Shown one piece after another: positions 1 to 7,523 of a stretch of 30,307 nucleotides of DNA (position 1 is the stretch's first letter; every line of letters begins with the position of its first letter). A program made the translations under genes and the position numbers. This stretch comes from Bacteroidales bacterium. Its GTDB lineage: Bacteria > Bacteroidota > Bacteroidia > Bacteroidales > P3. Location: contig DUQY01000111.1 of assembly GCA_012837565.1 (NCBI GenBank), positions 1 through 30,307 on the forward strand. The letters are read 5' to 3'. Under the pieces are notes generated by a model. That model made no database searches. It was given only the letters and a program-made list of their open reading frames with translations, and was not told where the DNA came from.

Positions 1-581
1 AGAAGATATATATCATCCTTCCTTTCTCTTAGTGGCGGAACAAATATTGAAACTTGACATAAACGATAATATAGGTCTTCTCTAAACCTTCCTTTATTTA
101 TTGCATCTAAAAGGTTTACGTTTGTTGCAGCAACAATTCTTACATCAACCCTAATTGTCTTGCTTGAACCAACGGGAAGAAACTCTCCACTTTCCAATAC
201 TCTTAGAAGCTTTGCTTGCATAGCAATTGGCAATTCCCCAACCTCATCCAAGAATATGGTTCCTTTGTCTGCCTCTGTAAAATATCCTTTTCTATCTCTG
301 TCGGCAGAGGTGAATGAACCTTTTACGTGTCCAAACAATTCACTTTCTATTGTCCCCTCTGGAATAGCTCCACAGTTAACTGCTATATGTTTATTATGCT
401 TTCTTGGACTATATTGATGAATGATTTTTGAAAAGACTTCCTTACCAACTCCACTTTCTCCTGTTACCAAAACACTCATATTAGTTTGGGCAACTTGAAG
501 TGAAATTTCCAAAGCTCTATTAAGCTCAGGGTTATTCCCTAAGATACCAAATCTTGTCTTAATTGATTGAATGTCTATCAT
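1..581 (-). CDS. Sigma-54-dependent transcriptional activator, AAA+ domain (3' end of gene outside the window)
   Basis: Contacts RNA polymerase carrying sigma-54 and uses ATP hydrolysis to open promoters. Reading the minus strand from ATG at 579-581 gives 193 residues before the window edge cuts the gene. Visible motifs are Walker A GESGVGKE (residues 41-48), a variant of the sigma-54 contact loop reading GSFTSA (88-93, usually GAFTGA), Walker B GTIFLDEV (107-114) and the region ending EDLYYRL and PPLRERKDDI. The AAA+ domain starts almost at residue 1, so there is no N-terminal receiver or sensor domain; single-domain activators of this kind are common in Bacteroidota. The C-terminal HTH (Fis-type) domain would lie beyond position 1 and is not seen. 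A TATCTTTG -7 element lies about 20 bp upstream of the start. Confidence 0.9.
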   Translation of the reverse strand, partial: MIDIQSIKTRFGILGNNPELNRALEISLQVAQTNMSVLVTGESGVGKEVFSKIIHQYSPRKHNKHIAVNCGAIPEGTIESELFGHVKGSFTSADRDRKGYFTEADKGTIFLDEVGELPIAMQAKLLRVLESGEFLPVGSSKTIRVDVRIVAATNVNLLDAINKGRFREDLYYRLCQVSIFVPPLRERKDDIYL

Positions 582-602
582 CGTAATCTTTATATTTGAA
601 TG

Positions 603-610
603 CAAAGATA
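603..610 (-). promoter_or_regulatory. Promoter -7 element for the sigma-54 activator gene
   Basis: The minus strand reads TATCTTTG, an exact match to the Bacteroidota -7 consensus TAnnTTTG. The predicted transcription start falls about 15 nt before the ATG at 581. I see no clear TTG -33 element at normal spacing. Confidence 0.55.
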
Positions 611-647
611 CAAAAGAATTGACAAAATGGCAGTATGATTTATTAAG

Positions 648-1715
648 TTATAGTAAATATCTTATTGGTAGTAAAATCCACTCGAAGAACTTTTCAATGC
701 CAGAACGTTTCTTCCAGCTTTCGTAATCAAATTCTCTGGAAAAGGCTAAGGTTGTTTCAAAATGGGTTCTTAAATCTTTCAATATAGATTCCTCTTCTCC
801 AATTAATGCAATTTCGTATTGATATCTAAAGCTTCTATAATCAAAATTTGAAGACCCTATTGAGAATACTTCATCATCAACCATAAGCCCTTTGGAGTGG
901 AGATTGCCAGGAATATATAAACGAATCTTTACCCCTCCCTCATATAATTCTCCCAAATACTTCCTCCTAACAATGTCAACCAATCTTACATCAGAATGAT
1001 AAGGCATAATTACTACCACATTAACTCCTCTTTTTGCAGCCTCACAAAGCTTTTTTCTTAGAATATGACCGGGTAAAAAATAGGGACTTTCAATAAAAAC
1101 ATCTTTGGTTGCCTTATCAATCATCTTTTCGTAATACTTTTTAATAGTTTGCCTATAAGGATTCGGAACATCTTGAACCAAAACCCAAGAGTTATGGTAT
1201 TGATTCCTCTTATAGCTTTTCTTTGTTAGAGTATATTTGTTGTAGGTACGAAAGCTCTCATTAAATGAATATCTAAATAGTTTTGAAAGTTCTGGGTTCT
1301 CTATTTTAAGATTAAGTTCCCTCCAACTTAGAGAATAAGAAGTAAGATTTGAGGAACCAATATAAGTAATCTCATTATCAATTATCAGTATCTTTCTGTG
1401 GTTTCTACAATGATTATTAATGAAATACGTCCTTGCTAAATTCAATTTCTTATAAGCTCTTAAATCTACTCCTGCCTCAATTAATGGGTTGAAAAAATTA
1501 TTATCATAATCACTTCCCCAAGCGTCAATAAGTACTTTTACCTTAAGACCTTGACGAGCTTTCAGAATTAGAGCTAAGCGAAACTTTTCTCCAATTGAAC
1601 CAGTCCCAAAGCGAAAGGTTTCTAATAGAATACATTTTTTAGCCGACTCAATGTTCTTAAGCATGTCATTGAATAGAACAAGGTTGTCATTATATAGTTG
1701 ATAGTTGTTTTCCAT
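648..1715 (-). CDS. Phospholipase D family protein, cardiolipin synthase-like
   Basis: A 355-residue PLD-superfamily protein, likely a cardiolipin synthase-type phosphatidyltransferase or related phosphodiesterase. Two HKD motifs are present: H106-K108-D113 (HRKILIID, followed by the GSSN signature) and H273-K275-D280 (HSKGLMVD, again followed by GSSN). Each copy supplies half of the active site. Bacterial ClsA enzymes usually carry two N-terminal transmembrane helices and are about 480 residues; this protein has none and resembles the shorter, soluble or peripheral ClsB-like class. The C-terminal stretch ending ILLPIRYLL is hydrophobic and could help membrane contact. It runs in the same direction as the sigma-54 activator but 66 bp apart, and that activator has its own promoter. 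Exact substrate cannot be told from sequence. Confidence 0.85.
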   Translation of the reverse strand: MENNYQLYNDNLVLFNDMLKNIESAKKCILLETFRFGTGSIGEKFRLALILKARQGLKVKVLIDAWGSDYDNNFFNPLIEAGVDLRAYKKLNLARTYFINNHCRNHRKILIIDNEITYIGSSNLTSYSLSWRELNLKIENPELSKLFRYSFNESFRTYNKYTLTKKSYKRNQYHNSWVLVQDVPNPYRQTIKKYYEKMIDKATKDVFIESPYFLPGHILRKKLCEAAKRGVNVVVIMPYHSDVRLVDIVRRKYLGELYEGGVKIRLYIPGNLHSKGLMVDDEVFSIGSSNFDYRSFRYQYEIALIGEEESILKDLRTHFETTLAFSREFDYESWKKRSGIEKFFEWILLPIRYLL

Positions 1716-1993
1716 AAAAACTCATAACTAGTTCAAAAGGGATGAAATTATACAATTGTTATTTATTTGGTTACTTTCTTTTCTTAGTTTCACTGAATAA
1801 TAGAAAGAAAACATCAGCAAATATAAGCATATTTTCCATTCGTAGACTTTTTTTAGAATCTCTTTTTGGCAAATAACAGATATATATGAACGTACATAAT
1901 AAAAAAGTGAATTATCTAACCTTGTGTAACTCTGTGTAAACATTGTGTTTATGCTATATTCTATAAATAAAATGAATAAAAGTCTCTTGTAAA
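1716..1993. other. Intergenic region upstream of the PLD gene and the tRNA cluster
   Basis: AT-rich stretch between the divergent PLD gene and tRNAs. On the minus strand TATATTTG (1818-1825) matches the -7 consensus and could serve the PLD gene with a leader of about 95 nt. A 71-codon minus-strand reading frame (1728-1943) has no recognisable features and would lie in that leader. Nothing else stands out. Confidence 0.3.
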
Positions 1994-2024
1994 TTTTGTA
2001 ATTCTAAAAATAATTGTAATTTTG
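1994..2024 (+). promoter_or_regulatory. Promoter of the tRNA cluster
   Basis: TTTTG at 1994-1998 and TAATTTTG at 2017-2024, 18 bp apart, match the Bacteroidota -33/-7 pattern (TTG ... TAnnTTTG). The predicted start is near 2031, 17 nt before the tRNA-Ser acceptor stem. Confidence 0.75.
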
Positions 2025-2047
2025 CACCACCAATTCTGAAATGAATT

Positions 2048-2135
<88 letters not shown>

Positions 2136-2158
2136 ACACAGAATTGAAAGGACATTTT

Positions 2159-2233
2159 CGGGGTGTAGCGTAGTCCGGTTATCGCGCCAGTTTTGGGAAC
2201 TGGAGGTCGCAGGTTCGATTCCTGCCACCCCGA
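2159..2233 (+). tRNA. tRNA-Pro (anticodon TGG)
   Basis: A 75-nt tRNA. The acceptor CGGGGTG pairs with CACCCCG (2226-2232), with discriminator A2233. The anticodon stem CCAGT/ACTGG encloses loop TTTGGGA with TGG at 2194-2196. The T arm is GCAGG-TTCGATT-CCTGC. CCA is not encoded. It lies 24 nt after tRNA-Ser and is probably on the same transcript. Confidence 0.97.
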
Positions 2234-2240
2234 CAAGAAG

Positions 2241-2269
2241 GGAATCAATATCAATCGATTCCTTTTTTT
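2241..2269 (+). terminator. Hairpin with T-run between tRNA-Pro and tRNA-Arg
   Basis: GGAATC (2241-2246) pairs with GATTCC (2257-2262), followed by seven T (2263-2269). It may be a partial terminator that lowers read-through into tRNA-Arg, or a processing structure. Confidence 0.5.
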
Positions 2270-2279
2270 ATCAAGGGAC

Positions 2280-2353
2280 GGTTCAGTAGCTCAGCTGGAT
2301 AGAGCAACTGCCTTCTAAGCAGTAGGTCGTGGGTTCGAATCCCGCCTGAATCA
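2280..2353 (+). tRNA. tRNA-Arg (anticodon TCT)
   Basis: A 74-nt tRNA. The acceptor GGTTCAG pairs with CTGAATC (2346-2352, one G-T pair), with discriminator A2353. The anticodon stem ACTGC/GCAGT encloses loop CTTCTAA with TCT at 2314-2316, reading AGA/AGG codons. The T arm is GTGGG-TTCGAAT-CCCGC. CCA is not encoded. Confidence 0.97.
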
Positions 2354-2356
2354 CTT

Positions 2357-2392
2357 AAAAGCTAACTAATTAATATTATGTTAGCTTTTTTT
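2357..2392 (+). terminator. Intrinsic terminator after the tRNA cluster
   Basis: AAAAGCTAAC (2357-2366) pairs perfectly with GTTAGCTTTT (2380-2389) around a 13-nt AT loop, followed by a T run to 2392. It begins 3 nt after tRNA-Arg. Confidence 0.85.
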
Positions 2393-2460
2393 ATGCTTTA
2401 TAAATTAATTATTATTTCATTTCACTATTAACTTATATGTATTAAAAACGAATACAAAGC

Positions 2461-2491
2461 TTGCAAAAATTTAAAAGATGTTGTATATTCG
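2461..2491 (+). promoter_or_regulatory. Candidate promoter of the sensor kinase gene
   Basis: TTG at 2461-2463 and TATATTCG at 2484-2491 (one mismatch to TAnnTTTG), 20 bp apart. The start would fall near 2498, giving a leader of about 98 nt that opens with the hairpin at 2503-2530. Confidence 0.4.
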
Positions 2492-2502
2492 TAAATTACT
2501 AT

Positions 2503-2530
2503 ATCAGGTTTTATAATTCCTGATTTTTTT
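2503..2530 (+). terminator. Terminator-like hairpin in the leader of the sensor kinase gene
   Basis: ATCAGG (2503-2508) pairs with CCTGAT (2519-2524) around a 10-nt AT loop, followed by TTTTTT (2525-2530). It lies between the candidate promoter and the kinase start at 2596, so it could act as an attenuator, a 5' stabilising hairpin, or a backup terminator for tRNA read-through. Confidence 0.45.
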
Positions 2531-2595
2531 ATTGCATATTGTTATTAAGGAAATTGAGAGGGCATAAAAAATAAATAAGTTAAAAGGAATTCATC

Positions 2596-4890
2596 ATGTT
2601 AAATATAAATAAATCCTCAGTTTTTATAATAATATTTGTATTATTACTCCCTTTATACGGCTTCTCAAAAAGTCAAGAAAAAAGAAATGTCCTTTACGTA
2701 AGTTCTTTTACTTATAATAATTCTTGGTCAATAAATTGCAAAGAAGCAATGATGAATAAGTTTAAGAAAGAGGGTTATACAATCTATCTTAAAGAAATTT
2801 ATCTAGACGAGAAAAGTAATTCAGAAGAGAAAAGAATTGAAATAATAAAGAATTATTTTTCTAAAAACAAAGAGCATATAGATGTTATTATTGCTTTTGA
2901 CTACGGAGCAACAAACCTCTTCTTAACCTATACAGATTCTATTATTAGTAAAATCCCAATTGTTTTTGTCTCCGAACTCGAAACAGAAAGAACTATTGAT
3001 TTTAAAAATATAACTGGAATAACAAGTGATTACGGTATTGGGAGAGTATACAAAAATGGTCTTAAAATATTCCCTAATACTCGAAAAGTATATGTTTGGG
3101 CTGATAAGTCTCCTACAGGAGAGTTTTTTATGAAACAAGCTAAGCAAACACTTTGTGCTTATGAGAACGAAGGGATTGAGATTGAATATGGCGTAGACGC
3201 AAAAAATAAAGAAGAGTTGTTAACCAAATTTAGAAATGTGGAGCCTTATTCTTTTATTCTTTTTAGTACTTGGCAAGTTGACGATAACGGACAACTCTAT
3301 ATATCTAACGATCTATATCCAGAAATTATTAAATCAACAAAAGTTCCTATTTTTACTGTATTTGACGGATTTATTGGATCAGGATTTATTGGAGGCTTTG
3401 TCCAAGTTGCAAAAAACAATGGTGAAGCTGCAGCATTAAAATCAGTAAGAATTTTTAATGGAGAAATTCCAGAAAAAATCTCAATTGACAATATTCCACC
3501 TGTACCTTTGTATGATTATGCTGAAATTGTTGCAAGAAAAGGAGTGTTTGCTGCACTTCCTGAAAACACAGTAGCTAAAAATATCGGAAAGGCATTTTTT
3601 AATAATCATAAGATATTAGTCACTTTGGTTTCGGCAATAATTATTTTCATTATTAGCATATTGATTCTAAGATATAAGAACATCATTTTAAATAAAAAAA
3701 TCAAATTTAAGGAAGAGCACGAAAAAGATTTGCAACTAAATATTAAGTTATTATCATCTGGAATGCCTTCTGTTCAAATCCTGAGTTGGGATTATAATGA
3801 AAGAACAAATAAATATAAAATAGGAGGAAGCCTTAACAATCAAGAGAAAGGTATAAGTCAAGAGGTAGATCCTGAATTTCTATTGAATAATGTTATTCCA
3901 GAACAAAGGGAGGAAGCAATTGAGTTTTTCCATAGCTTATTAACAGCAGAAGATGGATCTGAGTACGTAAAAGAATATTTGAGGAAATTTGATGAAAAAG
4001 AAAATTATTCTTGGTGGGAAACTCGAATATTTGTTGAATTGTTAGAAGACAAAAAAGGTAAGTATAGAAAAATAAGAGGTATTAATTTCAATATTGACAA
4101 GCATAAAAACATCGAACAAAAACTGAATGAAGCTCTTAAAAAGTCTATTCAGAGTGATATTCTTAAATCTCGATTCATTGCTAACATAAGCCACGAAATA
4201 AGAACTCCTTTAAATGCAATTTTAGGATTTACTGAGCTTGTTATCGATTCTGAAGATAGGGAAGAGCAATTGGAATATAGAAAAATAATTAGAGAGAATA
4301 ATGAGAAGCTTTTAAATCTTGTTGAAGATATTATTGAACTTTCAGAAATAGAATCTGGTTTTATTGAATTTAAAAGGATTAAATTTGACTTAAAACAGTT
4401 CTTTGAGGAATTTGAAGGCCTATTTAAATATAAAATTAAGAACGGTGTTGATTTAATTGTTGACTCTCCTCATAAGAGTTGTATAGTATTTATGGATAAG
4501 CAAAAGCTTACTCAAATTCTAAAAGAGATTGTGGAAAATTCAATTAAATTTACTAATAGTGGACATATTAAGTTTGGATACGAAATCATAGGTAAAGATA
4601 AGATTAAGTTCTATATCGAAGATACAGGAATTGGTGTCAAAGAAAAAAATATTTCAAGAGTCTTTGATAGATTTGAGAAGCTTGATTCATTTGAGCATGG
4701 TCCTGGATTAGGACTTGCAATAATTAAAGCCTTACTTGACAATCTTGGAGCTAAATATTCATTAGAATCTAAAGAAGGTGTTGGAACAAAGTTTTGGGCA
4801 ATCTTGTCTTCTGAATTAATTCTTGTGGACGATAACAATATTAAGGAAACAAATGTAGAAATCGATAATTACATTTCTAAGATACAATAA
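2596..4890 (+). CDS. Membrane sensor histidine kinase with periplasmic ABC-substrate-binding-like sensor
   Basis: A 764-residue histidine kinase. Order: signal peptide (about 1-25); periplasmic region (about 30-325) resembling the ABC-type sugar/amino-acid binding fold (PF04392-like), with VLYVSSF, IDVIIAFDYGA and IPIVFVSE strands; one transmembrane helix (about 338-358); PAS-like segment (about 385-505); HisKA with SHEIRTPLN and phospho-acceptor H533; HATPase with N648 (N box), DTGIG (676-680) and GPGLGL (702-707). It should sense a small ligand outside the inner membrane and phosphorylate a response regulator. No receiver domain or response-regulator gene is nearby, so the partner is unknown. 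The end of the protein (residues about 740-747, ELILVDDN) looks like the first strand of a receiver domain that then stops, so a decayed or truncated hybrid kinase is possible. Confidence 0.88.
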   Translation: MLNINKSSVFIIIFVLLLPLYGFSKSQEKRNVLYVSSFTYNNSWSINCKEAMMNKFKKEGYTIYLKEIYLDEKSNSEEKRIEIIKNYFSKNKEHIDVIIAFDYGATNLFLTYTDSIISKIPIVFVSELETERTIDFKNITGITSDYGIGRVYKNGLKIFPNTRKVYVWADKSPTGEFFMKQAKQTLCAYENEGIEIEYGVDAKNKEELLTKFRNVEPYSFILFSTWQVDDNGQLYISNDLYPEIIKSTKVPIFTVFDGFIGSGFIGGFVQVAKNNGEAAALKSVRIFNGEIPEKISIDNIPPVPLYDYAEIVARKGVFAALPENTVAKNIGKAFFNNHKILVTLVSAIIIFIISILILRYKNIILNKKIKFKEEHEKDLQLNIKLLSSGMPSVQILSWDYNERTNKYKIGGSLNNQEKGISQEVDPEFLLNNVIPEQREEAIEFFHSLLTAEDGSEYVKEYLRKFDEKENYSWWETRIFVELLEDKKGKYRKIRGINFNIDKHKNIEQKLNEALKKSIQSDILKSRFIANISHEIRTPLNAILGFTELVIDSEDREEQLEYRKIIRENNEKLLNLVEDIIELSEIESGFIEFKRIKFDLKQFFEEFEGLFKYKIKNGVDLIVDSPHKSCIVFMDKQKLTQILKEIVENSIKFTNSGHIKFGYEIIGKDKIKFYIEDTGIGVKEKNISRVFDRFEKLDSFEHGPGLGLAIIKALLDNLGAKYSLESKEGVGTKFWAILSSELILVDDNNIKETNVEIDNYISKIQ

Positions 4891-4932
4891 TTATGAAAGG
4901 CTTAAATAACTCTGCGTATTAATTTTTTATCT

Positions 4933-4995
4933 CTTTGATTCATAAAATTCTTTCTTTGATTCATTTTTCTGTTTCTTCGTTTCAGTAAATCCTTT
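4933..4995. repeat. Three-unit 21-bp direct repeat array between convergent genes
   Basis: Units start at 4933, 4954 and 4975. The first two open with CTTTGATTCAT and the third with CTTCGTTTCAG. On the other strand the cores read TGAATCAAAG, TGAATCAAAG and TGAAACGAAG, close to the TGAAACAAAG cores of the array at 17872. The third unit runs over the stop codon of the minus-strand FemAB-like gene (4982-4984). Confidence 0.65.
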
Positions 4996-5851
4996 TATGG
5001 ATTGATTCTCCTAATTTTATGGTTATATGATAGGGAAGGAGTTTCCATAGATTGAAAAACCATTGATTGTTTCTTAGAGATTTTGTTTTACGTGAAAAGC
5101 TCCAATAAAGAGGAACTTCTTGAGCTTTGAAATGTTTTTTGAACTTATATACTGAGCTGTCTTTGGTGCTTCTGCCAAAGGAATAAGTGCTTGCATTATT
5201 TGTTTTTGAATATTCTATCATTGAATGGTGAAGAGCGTATGATGTATAAAAGTGCATATAGTTTGAAAGTGATGCAAAAAGAATATTTTCGTAATATGCT
5301 TCAGTTATTTTTTGCAAGGAAGCCGAACCAATTGGCTTATTGTCTTTATAGGCAACAAACAATAGGCTCTTATTGTTTTTAATGTTCTTTCTGATATGTG
5401 ATTTTGACCTTGGAGGAACGCCTATTTGGTGCATCCTTTTGGCATAAACTAAATAGAAATCATTTATTATTTCTTCTGATTTTCCACTCTTAACTTCTAT
5501 CTTATTATCTTTTGATTTCTTTATCTTCCTTCTTATATTCGAAGTGTAGTTATAGACGTCCTGAAGATTGATCTCAAAATTTACTTTATCATTGTAGGAA
5601 TGTTTAGAATATGGTTTTACATCTCTTATCTCCCAGTTTTTTGGAAAGATAGGGGAGTTGAACGTCTTAGGCTTAGTTTCAATGACGCCTTGAGAAAGAT
5701 AGGGTAGTGAGATGTATTTACTGCCACATTTCACCATAAGGATTGCAGATTCTTGATTATTATTTAAGCTAAAAGGAAAGCGATAAACCTTCCTTTTAGT
5801 TGTTTTTTCATAGTTTTCAATAAACTCTGATGCATCCTCAAGCTCAATCAT
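4982..5851 (-). CDS. FemAB-like acyl/aminoacyl transferase (GNAT fold)
   Basis: A 289-residue protein of the FemAB-related/GNAT acyltransferase family. The C-terminal half carries the typical block FGRSTKDSSVYKFKKHF (about residues 223-239) followed by VPLYW, and a central acyl-CoA-type core with LLFVAYKDNKPIGSASL. Family members move an amino-acid or acyl group onto sugars or peptidoglycan precursors. It is the last gene of a three-gene minus-strand operon, starting 6 bp after the WlbA-like gene, so it most likely modifies an amino-sugar or its glycan product; this is inference from context. No signal peptide, so it is cytoplasmic. The 3' end overlaps a 21-bp repeat unit. Confidence 0.7.
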   Translation of the reverse strand: MIELEDASEFIENYEKTTKRKVYRFPFSLNNNQESAILMVKCGSKYISLPYLSQGVIETKPKTFNSPIFPKNWEIRDVKPYSKHSYNDKVNFEINLQDVYNYTSNIRRKIKKSKDNKIEVKSGKSEEIINDFYLVYAKRMHQIGVPPRSKSHIRKNIKNNKSLLFVAYKDNKPIGSASLQKITEAYYENILFASLSNYMHFYTSYALHHSMIEYSKTNNASTYSFGRSTKDSSVYKFKKHFKAQEVPLYWSFSRKTKSLRNNQWFFNLWKLLPYHITIKLGESIHKRIY

Positions 5852-5857
5852 TAATCT

Positions 5858-6823
5858 TTAAATCTTGAAAGGATGTTTTACCTCGGAGAGTTTGCAGAGT
5901 GGGTGGTAGTCTCCAATAAGTCCTATTGCTTGTGAGTTTCTTATTCCGTGAACAATCTCTATGCAAGGTCTTGAATCTTCAAGCCCAAAACCATTTCCGT
6001 CAAGTATTTTCTTATAACTGTCTGTGTGGAGTTCTGTAAACCCTTCAGAAAATTCTATTTCCGAACCCTCCATTTCAATTTTCCTATATGTTCTCTTGCC
6101 TGCTAAAACTGCTTCTTGGGGAAGTGTGTCTGGGTTAATGCTAAGGAAATATCTTACTCTTGCTCTTTTGAATCTTAAATATCCTCCAATTCTATCGTGC
6201 CCTGAAACATGAACTATGTTTTCTTCAACCTCTCCAAATATCCAAGATAACATATCGTAGAAGTGTATTCCAATATTTGTTGCAACACCACCTGATTTTT
6301 CCATAAAGCCTTTCCATGATGCATAGTACCAGGTTCCTCTTGAAGTAATATAAGTTAAATCAACATCATATATCTTGTCTTTTGGTCCTTCTTCTATTTG
6401 TTTTTTCCAATCTATAATGGCCTTATGAAGTCTTAGTTGTAGGATTGTATTAACCTTCTTCCCTGTTTCTTTTTCCATAACAGAAAGTGCATCAACATTC
6501 CAAGGGTTTAGAACAAGTGGTTTTTCACAAATCACATCTGCTCCTGCACGAAGTCCAAATCTTATATGACTATCGTGAAGGTAGTTTGGAGTACATACAG
6601 TTACATAATCCAATCTTCTTTCCGTATGTTTGATTTTCTCAACATATCTATCAAAACGTTCAAATTCTGTATAGAAAGAGCAGTCTGGGAAATAGCTATC
6701 CATTATCCCAACTGTGTCAGACTTGTCAAGGGCAACTATTAGGTCATTATTTGTGTCTTTAATGGCTCTTAGATGTCTTGGTGCAATATATCCTGCAACC
6801 CCAATTATACCAAAGTTTTTCAT
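5858..6823 (-). CDS. wlbA: WlbA/WbpB-like UDP-N-acetyl-glucosaminuronate 3-dehydrogenase (Gfo/Idh/MocA family)
   Basis: A 321-residue NAD(P)-dependent sugar oxidoreductase. The N-terminal Rossmann start MKNFGIIGVAGYIAPRHLRA matches the WlbA/WbpB subfamily rather than general Gfo/Idh/MocA enzymes. The catalytic EKP motif is at 100-102 (K101), and the active-site block GVATNIGIHFYD is at 179-190 (H187). The family oxidises the 3-OH of UDP-GlcNAcA, the step before 3-amination to a 2,3-diamino sugar. The gene starts 4 bp after the WlbB-like acetyltransferase, the usual partner in this pathway. The 6-dehydrogenase (WbpA), aminotransferase (WbpE) and epimerase (WbpI) are not in the window and must be elsewhere if the pathway is complete. 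Length and motifs look intact. Confidence 0.88.
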   Translation of the reverse strand: MKNFGIIGVAGYIAPRHLRAIKDTNNDLIVALDKSDTVGIMDSYFPDCSFYTEFERFDRYVEKIKHTERRLDYVTVCTPNYLHDSHIRFGLRAGADVICEKPLVLNPWNVDALSVMEKETGKKVNTILQLRLHKAIIDWKKQIEEGPKDKIYDVDLTYITSRGTWYYASWKGFMEKSGGVATNIGIHFYDMLSWIFGEVEENIVHVSGHDRIGGYLRFKRARVRYFLSINPDTLPQEAVLAGKRTYRKIEMEGSEIEFSEGFTELHTDSYKKILDGNGFGLEDSRPCIEIVHGIRNSQAIGLIGDYHPLCKLSEVKHPFKI

Positions 6824-6827
6824 ATTA

Positions 6828-7400
6828 TTATTTTATTCTAGTAACTTTTTCGTTTTCTAATTTATACTGATGAGAAGACTCTGGACAAATGGCAATTCCA
6901 TTTTCATTAAAATGAAGCCTATGACCAAACTCACTCATAAAGCCTATTTGTTTTGCAGGGTTTCCAACAACAAGGGCATAGTCTTTAATGGTTTTCGTTA
7001 CAACCGATCCTGCACCAATAAAAGCAAACTTCCCGATATCGTGACCGCAAACAATTGTTGCATTTGCTCCAATTGATGCTCCATGTCCAACTCTTGTTTG
7101 AGCGTACTGATCTTTCCTAATTATAGCCGAGCGAGGGTTGGTAACATTAGTAAATACGCAAGAAGGGCCTAAAAAGACATCGTCCTCACAAATAACACCT
7201 GTATAAAGTGAAACATTATTCTGAACTTTAACATTATTACCAAGTACAACCTCAGGGGAAACCACAACATTTTGTCCAATATTGCATTTTTCTCCAATAA
7301 TTGCACCAATCATAATATGAGAGAAGTGCCAGATTTTTGTTCCTAAGCCAATGCTGCAACCTTCATCTATTATTGCTGTTGGGTGTGCGAAATATTCCAT
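6828..7400 (-). CDS. wlbB: WlbB/WbpD-like UDP-amino-sugar N-acetyltransferase (left-handed beta-helix)
   Basis: A 190-residue acyltransferase with many hexapeptide repeats (such as IGEKCN, IGQNVV, LGNNVK, IGANAT, IGAGSV) forming a left-handed beta-helix. The end block VVGNPAKQIGFMSEFGHRL is typical of the WlbB/WbpD subgroup, trimeric enzymes that acetylate the 3-amino group of UDP-2-acetamido-3-amino-glucuronate with acetyl-CoA. It is the first gene of the operon; its start is supported by MEYFAHPTAIID, the normal family N-terminus, and a TATCTTTG element 45-52 bp upstream. Product is probably a precursor of an O-antigen, capsule or anionic LPS sugar. Confidence 0.88.
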   Translation of the reverse strand: MEYFAHPTAIIDEGCSIGLGTKIWHFSHIMIGAIIGEKCNIGQNVVVSPEVVLGNNVKVQNNVSLYTGVICEDDVFLGPSCVFTNVTNPRSAIIRKDQYAQTRVGHGASIGANATIVCGHDIGKFAFIGAGSVVTKTIKDYALVVGNPAKQIGFMSEFGHRLHFNENGIAICPESSHQYKLENEKVTRIK

Positions 7401-7444
7401 ATCATTTATGTATTATATGCTGAAAAAACTTATTTGCTTGACTG

Positions 7445-7452
7445 CAAAGATA
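7445..7452 (-). promoter_or_regulatory. Promoter -7 element of the wlbB-wlbA-femAB operon
   Basis: The minus strand reads TATCTTTG, an exact TAnnTTTG match, giving a start near 7438 and a leader of about 38 nt. No clear -33 TTG. It is back-to-back with the plus-strand element at 7495-7502. Confidence 0.55.
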
Positions 7453-7494
7453 AAAATAAATTCAAATAGTTTTTAACTCCTTTGAAATTATGCT

Positions 7495-7502
7495 TAACTT
7501 TG
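7495..7502 (+). promoter_or_regulatory. Promoter -7 element of the DUF1573 / aminotransferase unit
   Basis: TAACTTTG matches TAnnTTTG. The start would fall near 7509, which excludes the upstream ATG at 7482 and supports the start at 7524 with a leader of about 15 nt. Confidence 0.6.
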
Positions 7503-7523
7503 CAACTTAGATTTTGCAATAAA

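Noticed and set aside
160..417. 85-codon plus-strand frame at the left edge
   Set aside because: It is the complement of the sigma-54 activator, whose motifs are unmistakable on the minus strand.
1728..1943. 71-codon minus-strand reading frame upstream of the PLD gene
   Set aside because: No signal peptide, domain or homology I recognise; AT-rich composition and a -7 element inside it suggest it is leader DNA.
7482..7523. Earlier ATG for the first DUF1573 gene
   Set aside because: It lies upstream of the -7 promoter element at 7495-7502 and would put charged and polar residues ahead of a normal signal peptide.
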